Both the position numbers and the translations under genes were made by a program. The notes beneath the pieces are model-generated. The model was not told where the DNA came from. It did no database searches and worked only from the letters and a program-made list of their open reading frames with translations. From positions 117,221-154,116 of the forward strand of contig FR892023.1 in the NCBI GenBank assembly GCA_000434235.1: a stretch of DNA of 36,896 nucleotides. The letters run 5' to 3'. Origin of the DNA: Alistipes sp. CAG:268 (lineage in GTDB: Bacteria > Bacteroidota > Bacteroidia > Bacteroidales > Rikenellaceae). This document shows, in pieces, positions 31,357 through 36,896 of the stretch (positions within the stretch are counted from its first letter, which is position 1; each line of letters opens with the position of its first letter).

Positions 31357-32283
31357 ATGGACCATCCGCGCCTCGCAACCACAACTCCATACCCGGACGA
31401 GACTTACGAGCGGCTCAAATACCGCAGAATCGATCACGGAATATTGGCTGAAACCGGACCGGAACGAATCGGCAACGGATTCTACGTGCTGCTGTGCAAC
31501 GGGGGTATGGTCCGTTTCACGGGGCCCCGCAACCGGACGGAGCTTTCGGAAGACGACCTGCTGATGCTGACGCCCGGAGTGACGGGCCTGATCGACACCT
31601 GCGGTACGGCAGGAGATACAGACCTGCTCTACATCGCCCCGAAATTTTTCGACAGCCTGCCCGACGGACAACCCCTCTACCAGCAGCTCACGTGGCTGCG
31701 CGGCGACGGCGACATGCCGTTCCTGCACCTCGACGCCGGACAGGCCGGGTTGCTCCGGCAAACCCTCGCACTCATCGCCCGACTGCCGCAAAGCGTGCAG
31801 ACCTGCCGCGAGAGCATGCTGCGCCACCTCTGCGGGGTGCTGCTGCTCCAGATCACCGACCTGGTGAGCCGGACCAACGGCAAAGGGCCTGTCAGCGTCA
31901 AGCATGCCGACGAGATCTTCCGCAGTTTCAAACGGCTGCTGGTCGGGCACTACAGGGCATGCCACACCATTGGGTTCTACGCGCGGCAACTACACATCTC
32001 GGAGACGTACCTCGCCCGGATCGTCCGCCGGACCACCGGACGGACCGTCCGCGACCAGATTGCCGAACTGCTCTGTGCCGACGCGAAGAAACTGCTCGAA
32101 TGCACGGACCTCGACATCAAGGAGATCGCCGACACGCTGGGATTCTCGGACCAGTCGGTTTTCGGGAAGTTCTTCCTGCGGCGGACGGGAGTCTCCCCCT
32201 CGGGATTCCGCGCGGCGAACGGGGCGTCCGAACGGCCGGAGCACAGGCTGACAGCCTCCCCGGCAGACGGAGAGCCGCAATAA
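31357..32283 (+). CDS. AraC-family transcriptional regulator
   Basis: A 308-residue protein with a less conserved N-terminal sensory half (YVLLCNGGMVRFTGPRNRTELSEDDLLMLTPG) and a C-terminal AraC double helix-turn-helix (HTIGFYARQLHISETYLARIVRRTTGRTVRDQIAELLCADAKKLLECTDLDIKEIADTLGFSDQSVFGKFFLRRTGVSPSGFR). The last 30 residues are a variable tail. ATG 31357 follows the -7 box at 31329-31336; an earlier in-frame ATG at 31234 lies upstream of that promoter. It is divergent from the membrane/kinase fusion and may regulate it; another candidate target is unknown. Confidence 0.93.
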   Translation: MDHPRLATTTPYPDETYERLKYRRIDHGILAETGPERIGNGFYVLLCNGGMVRFTGPRNRTELSEDDLLMLTPGVTGLIDTCGTAGDTDLLYIAPKFFDSLPDGQPLYQQLTWLRGDGDMPFLHLDAGQAGLLRQTLALIARLPQSVQTCRESMLRHLCGVLLLQITDLVSRTNGKGPVSVKHADEIFRSFKRLLVGHYRACHTIGFYARQLHISETYLARIVRRTTGRTVRDQIAELLCADAKKLLECTDLDIKEIADTLGFSDQSVFGKFFLRRTGVSPSGFRAANGASERPEHRLTASPADGEPQ

Positions 32284-32298
32284 GGCTCCGGAAAACGA

Positions 32299-32335
32299 CT
32301 GCGGGCGGAGATCCCTTCGGAATCCCCGCCCGCAG
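32299..32335. terminator. Hairpin between convergent AraC and mannosidase genes
   Basis: CTGCGGGCGG (32299-32308) pairs with its complement (32326-32335), with three more pairs inside after one mismatch. No long T-run follows on either strand, so a terminator role is probable but not certain. Confidence 0.55.
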
Positions 32336-32359
32336 CGTAACCGGCAATCTACACCCGGA

Positions 32360-35300
32360 TCAATAGACCGAGAATTCGTAAATACGCGTGGTGCTGCCCT
32401 CGCTCTGGTCGGGTTTGGTGACCAGCAGGCGCACGTAGCGTGCCTCGACGGGCGTCGCAAGCAGACGGTCCGTCTCCAGGGAGGTATTGTCCCGGACCGT
32501 ATCCACTCGCTGCCAATCCCCGTCGGGCGTCGTGCAAACCTCCAGGCTGTACTCCTTGGTGATGTAGTCCAGCGACTCCAGACCGGCATGCATCACGTAC
32601 CAGCCCCGGATCGGCTGAACCTTGCCCAGATCCACCGTAATATATTTGGGACGGGCACCACTCACGTCGCACCACTTCGTCTCCGCATTGTCGTCCAGAG
32701 CACACTCGGCACGCTCCTCGCTGCTCACCTCTCCCGAACGGGCAATAACCAGCCGGTCGAAGGCCAGGTTCCGGTTGGCCTGCTCACCTTCGTCGGCGCC
32801 CTTCTCCGGAAGCGAAACCCGCAGCAGGTCGCACGCCGGCGTCACGGCATTGTTGGGATCCGAGGCCACCGTAGCGGCAAACACCACGATGCGCGGGTCG
32901 TCCGGAAGAATAAGTTCGCGGGCACCTTTCGGGATATCGATGCTCGTGCAGAACAGGTAGGTGAACTCGTAAGGTACATCTCGGTTGGCGATCATGTCGT
33001 GCTTGTGCGTCCCGCAGAACAGCACGTCCGCACGCTTCAGGTAGCCCTCCGTATGGCCCGTGTGGCCCCACTGGCCGATGAAACCGCCGTAGTAGGGAAC
33101 CAGCACCTCATGCTCCTCGCCGTCCACCGTGAAGACGGCCCGGTTGTCGTGGCGCGTCGAGGCGACGACCAGGTAGAGCTTGTCGTAGTCACCCGAAGGA
33201 AGGGCTATCGTATCGCGACGGCACTTCACGCCGTTCTCCGCCTCCGGGCTGCCGAACTCGAAGCCGATGCCCCTGCACTCGATCTTCGAGGGGAAGAGCT
33301 CCGCGGCGTACGAGTTGCCCTTGCCGTCGAAGTTGGCATCCGAGCGGTACGGATTGTACGAGGCCGTCTTCAGGTTGTACGGCAGCGCTACCGGGCGGCA
33401 AGCCGCAGGAGCGACAGCCTGTGCCGGGGCGGCGAGCTTCACGCGGAAGGTCTTCATCGAGAAGGGCGCGGCCGTGAAGCGAAGCTCCCGGCCCGAGAAC
33501 GAGGCGCCGCCGATCGGCGCCTCGTTGCCGTTGAGCTCCTCGGCCTCCACGATCTCGCCGGCGAAGCGCACTACAGCCTGCTGCGGTGCCTGGCCCGAGG
33601 TCTCGTAGAAACGGACGACGTAGTCCTCCGAATCCTCGGCCTGCTTGAGCGCGCGAAGCGCCACGTGCTCGTTCAGAGACTCCACGAACGAGAAGCTGCG
33701 CCCCAGCGTTCCCCGGTGTTTCGGGGCGACGAAGGCTCGAAGAGGCTGGTTCAGCACCTCGGCCTTGCGGACCGTGCCCCCGCGGCGGAAATCACCGTCA
33801 TGTCCCACGATCGAGTAGGTGAAGATGTGGTGTCCGTAGTCCTGGCGGTTCTGGTAGCTGTAGCCCCCGCGCGTCGAGGGCGTGTGAAGCAGCGTCAGTC
33901 GAAGCGTATGGTCATCGGGCTTGTCCCAGCCGTACTTGCAGTCGTTGAGCACCGAAACGCCGTAGCTCCCGTCCTCGGCCGTCAGGTCAGCCCACTGCTG
34001 CGCGTAGACCTCATAGGCCGTATCGGTATTGTTTCCGCGGGCCACGGAGCCCACGCCCAGGTCGTACGTCGCTTTCGGGTTCGACACGCTCAGCGGGAAC
34101 TCGGCCTTCAGAAGGGCATCCGTCGAGGCCCAGTCCACCTCGTTCACAATGTCGATGCGGTCGTCCTGACCTCCCTCGGTCAGCGTGATGTACTGCCGGA
34201 AGGTCGATTCCCCGTGCGTGCGCTCCACACACAGCGATGCACGTACCGGGCCCTGTTCCGCCACGCGGATCTTCACGTCGCCGCAGATCGGCTCGGGATC
34301 CGCGTCGAGCGTCTTCTTCAGGATCTCCCACGCCGGCCAGCTGAACGACTCGTTTTTGGTGAACAGCGCCAGGCGGATCGACTTGCCCTTCTCGACCAGT
34401 TCGCGGCCGGAGCGCTTGTCCTCGATCGAGCAGATGTCGCCGTTCGCATCGAGCGTAAGGCGGTAGATGCTGTTCTCAAGCGTCCGGTCCTCCGCCTTCA
34501 GCCCCGAGGCGACGGTCCGGCTGCCGCCTCCGCGGACCTCGTAGACCGCATAGCCCGCAGCGGGAACCTCCGCGCTGAAAAGCACGTGCAGGAGCCCGTT
34601 CTCGAAGCCCAGGATCTGATGGGGAACCCGTTCGCCCCGGGCGTCGTAGACCGTGACACGGTCACTGCGCGACGGCACCGTGGCCTCGACGAGATTCCGA
34701 ACCGGGAAACCCGCAGCATTGTAGACAACGACCGGGGTACCCTTCACGTCCGTGCGCAGCGAGCGGGTCACGCTGCCCACCGAAGTCGTGAGAACACCGG
34801 CGAACTGCTGAAGCGACAGGAGCTCGTCGTTCCACGAAAACTCATACGCCCGCGGAATGCTCGTACCCGTCAAGTCGTCGTGGAACTGGTGCCAGATGAC
34901 CCGTTTCCACGCCTCCGTGAGCAGTTCGCGCGGGTATGAGACACCGCCCAGCCAGTCCGCAGCCACGGCGCTACGCTCCGCAGCGTCGGCCAGAAGCTCG
35001 TTGCGCCGGTTGTAGAGTTTCATCGCAGCCTGCGACGTATAGCAACCCGTGGCGTGGACATCCATCAGCAATTCGCCGTCCCACACCGGAAGTTCCGGAT
35101 GGGCGTCGTACGGGAGGTAGTCCTTGAACAACTGGTCGCTCGTGGCGCTGATGATCTTGACGGGACCGTCGCCGTGCACGCCCGCCTCGACGGCACGAAC
35201 CGACTCGATGGTCGGAGCGCCGCCCGTATCGCCCGTACCGTAGTAGTGGTAGACCGTCCGGATCGGGCTCTTTGACGTGATGCCCGAGAGATAATCGCTC

Positions 35301-35953
35301 TGGCTCAGGTCCTCATAGCGCCATTTGGTCGTGTAGTTGTGCGCATCCATCACCGCCATGATCCGAGAGCCGTCGATGCCCTGCCAGAGGCCGATCTCGA
35401 ACGGAATCTTGCTCGATCCGTAGAACGGCCGGTGGCGCCACATCAGTTTCTGCGTCGAGAAGCCGATCAGGCCCGAATGTGCGGCGATCGTGGGAAGTGT
35501 CCACCCGAAGCCGAAGCAGTCCGGAAGGAAGATGTCCGTACCCTCGACGCCGAACTCCGAGCGGTAGAAGTGCTGTCCGTAGAGGATGTTGCGCGTGAAG
35601 GACTCAGCCGACGGGATATTCGGGTCCGTAGCGTCCCACGTACTGCCCGTGATGTGCCAGCGGCCTTCGCGGATGTAACGCTTGATCAATTCGTACTGGT
35701 GAGGGTAGTACTCCTTCATCCACTGGTACTTGATACCGCCCTCGAAGTTGAAGACATAGTCCGGGTACTGCGACAGCAGATGCAGGTTCTGGTTCAATGT
35801 CTTCGGAATGTACTCCAGAATCGAGCGCTGCACGTCCCAGTTCCACTGGGAATCGAAATGTGCGTTCGAAACCAGATAGGCCTTGTCGCGCTCCTGAGCC
35901 CCTACGGGCGTCAGCATGCACAGCGCGAGAAGACCGAGCAAGGTTCTTTTCAT
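32360..35953 (-). CDS. Secreted GH38 alpha-mannosidase with C-terminal discoidin-like domain
   Basis: A 1197-residue glycoside hydrolase family 38 enzyme cleaving alpha-linked mannose from N-glycans. It has a signal peptide (MKRTLLGLLALCMLTPVGAQ). Catalytic landmarks: zinc ligands H32 and D34 in AHFDSQWNWD, the nucleophile Asp D145 in FLPDCFGFGW, AHNYTTKWRYED, and WHQFHDDLTGTS near residue 365. Middle and C-terminal parts hold the family's beta-sandwich domains, and residues about 1060-1197 (FDRLVIARSGEVSSEERAECALDDNAETKWCDVSGARPKYITVDLGKVQPIRGWYV) resemble an F5/8 type C (CBM32-like) carbohydrate-binding module. There is no SusC/SusD pair nearby, so it acts outside a classical polysaccharide utilisation locus. 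Periplasmic or surface location is likely. Confidence 0.94.
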   Translation of the reverse strand: MKRTLLGLLALCMLTPVGAQERDKAYLVSNAHFDSQWNWDVQRSILEYIPKTLNQNLHLLSQYPDYVFNFEGGIKYQWMKEYYPHQYELIKRYIREGRWHITGSTWDATDPNIPSAESFTRNILYGQHFYRSEFGVEGTDIFLPDCFGFGWTLPTIAAHSGLIGFSTQKLMWRHRPFYGSSKIPFEIGLWQGIDGSRIMAVMDAHNYTTKWRYEDLSQSDYLSGITSKSPIRTVYHYYGTGDTGGAPTIESVRAVEAGVHGDGPVKIISATSDQLFKDYLPYDAHPELPVWDGELLMDVHATGCYTSQAAMKLYNRRNELLADAAERSAVAADWLGGVSYPRELLTEAWKRVIWHQFHDDLTGTSIPRAYEFSWNDELLSLQQFAGVLTTSVGSVTRSLRTDVKGTPVVVYNAAGFPVRNLVEATVPSRSDRVTVYDARGERVPHQILGFENGLLHVLFSAEVPAAGYAVYEVRGGGSRTVASGLKAEDRTLENSIYRLTLDANGDICSIEDKRSGRELVEKGKSIRLALFTKNESFSWPAWEILKKTLDADPEPICGDVKIRVAEQGPVRASLCVERTHGESTFRQYITLTEGGQDDRIDIVNEVDWASTDALLKAEFPLSVSNPKATYDLGVGSVARGNNTDTAYEVYAQQWADLTAEDGSYGVSVLNDCKYGWDKPDDHTLRLTLLHTPSTRGGYSYQNRQDYGHHIFTYSIVGHDGDFRRGGTVRKAEVLNQPLRAFVAPKHRGTLGRSFSFVESLNEHVALRALKQAEDSEDYVVRFYETSGQAPQQAVVRFAGEIVEAEELNGNEAPIGGASFSGRELRFTAAPFSMKTFRVKLAAPAQAVAPAACRPVALPYNLKTASYNPYRSDANFDGKGNSYAAELFPSKIECRGIGFEFGSPEAENGVKCRRDTIALPSGDYDKLYLVVASTRHDNRAVFTVDGEEHEVLVPYYGGFIGQWGHTGHTEGYLKRADVLFCGTHKHDMIANRDVPYEFTYLFCTSIDIPKGARELILPDDPRIVVFAATVASDPNNAVTPACDLLRVSLPEKGADEGEQANRNLAFDRLVIARSGEVSSEERAECALDDNAETKWCDVSGARPKYITVDLGKVQPIRGWYVMHAGLESLDYITKEYSLEVCTTPDGDWQRVDTVRDNTSLETDRLLATPVEARYVRLLVTKPDQSEGSTTRIYEFSVY

Positions 35954-36000
35954 AAGGTGAACAGTTTGATTGTTTGACTTGGTTTTGCTTTTTCGGGATA

Positions 36001-36008
36001 CAAAAATA
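36001..36008 (-). promoter_or_regulatory. -7-like box (TATTTTTG) upstream of the mannosidase
   Basis: TATTTTTG on the minus strand, 47 bases before the ATG at 35953. A -33 element at the usual spacing is not clear. Confidence 0.45.
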
Positions 36009-36085
36009 GTTCATTCGGGCCAAGACTGTCTCCCGAAGCAGGATATATTTAGTACGAATTCATGTCATTCGGGTCCGAAAAGAGG

Positions 36086-36120
36086 CAAAAAACGGGATCT
36101 CCCGACTGGAGACCCCGTTT
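36086..36120 (-). terminator. Terminator after the thioesterase gene
   Basis: On the minus strand AAACGGGGTCTCC (36120-36108) pairs with GGAGATCCCGTTT (36102-36090) with one mismatch around a 5-base loop, then a run of T (TTTTTTG). Confidence 0.85.
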
Positions 36121-36155
36121 GAAAGGCCGCGCTCCGCACCGGAGCCGGCGGCAAG

Positions 36156-36554
36156 TCACTTCGACAGTTTGGCCATGAACCGCGCGCGATCGACCACGTA
36201 ACGAACATGAACGCCCTCGCCGATCAATCCCTCGGCATCGCGCGCCCCGACGTTGAAGGTCAGCTTGCGTCCATCGACCTCGGTCAGGATCGCCGTGGCC
36301 GTGACCGAGGCTCCCAGTCCCGACGGCTTGATGTGCGTGGTGTTCATCTCGGCACCCACGGTCGTGGAGCCCTCGGGCAGCGCCGGGGCCACGGCCGTCA
36401 TCGCCGCATGCTCCATGAGGGCGACCATCGACGGGGTCGCAAAGACCTCCAGATCGCCCGAGCCCATCACGAGGGCCGTATTGGCAGCCGTCACGGTCGT
36501 CGTGGCGGTGGCCGAAAGTCCCTTTTCCAGTTTCTGTGTCATCGTCATATCCAT
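36156..36554 (-). CDS. FlK-like acyl-CoA thioesterase (hotdog fold)
   Basis: A 132-residue hotdog-fold thioesterase of the fluoroacetyl-CoA thioesterase-like group. The region GSGDLEVFATPSMVALMEHAAMTAV followed by GSTTVGAEMNTTHIKPSGLG and IGEGVHVRYVVDRARFMAKL is typical. Candidate catalytic residues Thr 40, Glu 48 and His 74 have exactly the spacing (8 and 26) of the FlK triad Thr 42, Glu 50 and His 76. The real substrate is probably another short acyl-CoA, since FlK homologues are common in bacteria without fluoroacetate. ATG 36554, 36548 or 36542 could all be the start. Its promoter faces that of the next gene. Confidence 0.85.
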   Translation of the reverse strand: MDMTMTQKLEKGLSATATTTVTAANTALVMGSGDLEVFATPSMVALMEHAAMTAVAPALPEGSTTVGAEMNTTHIKPSGLGASVTATAILTEVDGRKLTFNVGARDAEGLIGEGVHVRYVVDRARFMAKLSK

Positions 36555-36564
36555 AAAAAATCAG

Positions 36565-36615
36565 TATCTTTGTCCGGAAGCCCCACGGAGCGGATCCGGA
36601 GGCCGGACAAAGATA
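36565..36615. promoter_or_regulatory. Face-to-face promoters in a 13-bp inverted repeat
   Basis: TATCTTTGTCCGG (36565-36577) and its exact complement (36603-36615) each contain a -7 box: TATCTTTG at 36565-36572 on the plus strand, for the DUF4294 gene, and at 36615-36608 on the minus strand, for the thioesterase gene. The two predicted transcripts start inside the repeat and share about 25 bases as complementary leaders. Confidence 0.6.
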
Positions 36616-36630
36616 GTTTTTTTCCGCGAG

Positions 36631-36896
36631 ATGAAAAAATGGTGCATCCTGCTGCTGGCCCTGACGGCCGCCCTCTCCGGAGCGCAGGCTCAAGGAGGAC
36701 GCGGATTCCTGCGTCAGGAGTGGATTCTCGAAAAGGGAGATTCGCTGGCACATATCCTCATCCTTCCGGTGCCCGTATTCAGCCGGGGTGTGGACCTGCG
36801 CCGCTACCAGAAACTCGTCCGCGCCGTCAAACGGGTCTACCCCGTCTCGAAGATCGCCCGCCGCAAGCTCGCGGAGATGGAGGAGCGGCTCCGCCC
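36631..36896 (+). CDS. DUF4294 domain protein, 5' part (continues past window)
   Basis: The first 88 codons of a protein with a signal peptide (MKKWCILLLALTAALSGAQAQ) followed by a segment matching DUF4294: HILILPVPVFSRGVDLRRYQKLVRAVKRVYPVSKIARRKLAEMEERL. DUF4294 proteins occur in Bacteroidetes; their function is not known. The stop codon lies outside the window. It is divergent from the thioesterase and has its own TATCTTTG box at 36565-36572. Confidence 0.85.
   Translation, partial: MKKWCILLLALTAALSGAQAQGGRGFLRQEWILEKGDSLAHILILPVPVFSRGVDLRRYQKLVRAVKRVYPVSKIARRKLAEMEERLR

Overview
The window looks like part of the chromosome of a high-GC gut Bacteroidales, most likely Alistipes or a close Rikenellaceae relative. 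The basis for this is inferred: many genes are preceded by the Bacteroidetes -7 box TAnnTTTG (usually TATCTTTG), lipoproteins carry acidic residues after the lipobox Cys, Shine-Dalgarno sequences are mostly weak, NusB is of the long Bacteroidetes form, and there are DUF1573, DUF4251, DUF4294 and DUF5074 proteins. No insertion sequence, phage gene, CRISPR array or rRNA was found.

Layout. 1-6.9 kb: tail of a WYL regulator, a small zinc-ribbon protein, a Bcp-type peroxiredoxin coupled to a small secreted protein, then recA, a bifunctional (p)ppGpp synthetase/hydrolase, two small membrane proteins and a HIT protein closed by a strong terminator. 6.9-9.9 kb: an AT-rich island with repeated TTACAnnTGTAA palindromes in front of a Cro/C1-type HTH gene, a GNAT acetyltransferase, and a gene-poor stretch of about 1.2 kb holding a dif-like sequence. 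9.9-15.2 kb: a CPBP membrane protease, a zinc/manganese-type ABC binding protein and ATPase without a permease, a DUF4251 protein, a small conserved protein, and an AraC regulator next to a DUF4405-type membrane protein with a possible AraC direct repeat between them. 15.2-17.0 kb: argS on the minus strand.

17.2-27.0 kb is the functional core: a cobalamin riboswitch heads a five-gene surface uptake operon (BtuB-like TonB-dependent receptor, BtuG-like beta-propeller lipoprotein, a second surface lipoprotein, and two further DUF5074 propeller lipoproteins). It ends at a 20-bp-stem terminator shared with a convergent operon whose last gene is a PduO-type ATP:cob(I)alamin adenosyltransferase. Import and activation of vitamin B12 therefore sit tail to tail.

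27.1-36.9 kb: nusB, a DUF1573 lipoprotein and yajC; a TSCPD protein; a GlsB/YeaQ membrane protein whose start codon abuts a hairpin; tRNA-Gln; a membrane-domain/cytidylate-kinase fusion divergent from a second AraC regulator; a large secreted GH38 alpha-mannosidase; a FlK-like thioesterase; and the start of a DUF4294 protein, the last two driven by promoters facing each other inside an inverted repeat.
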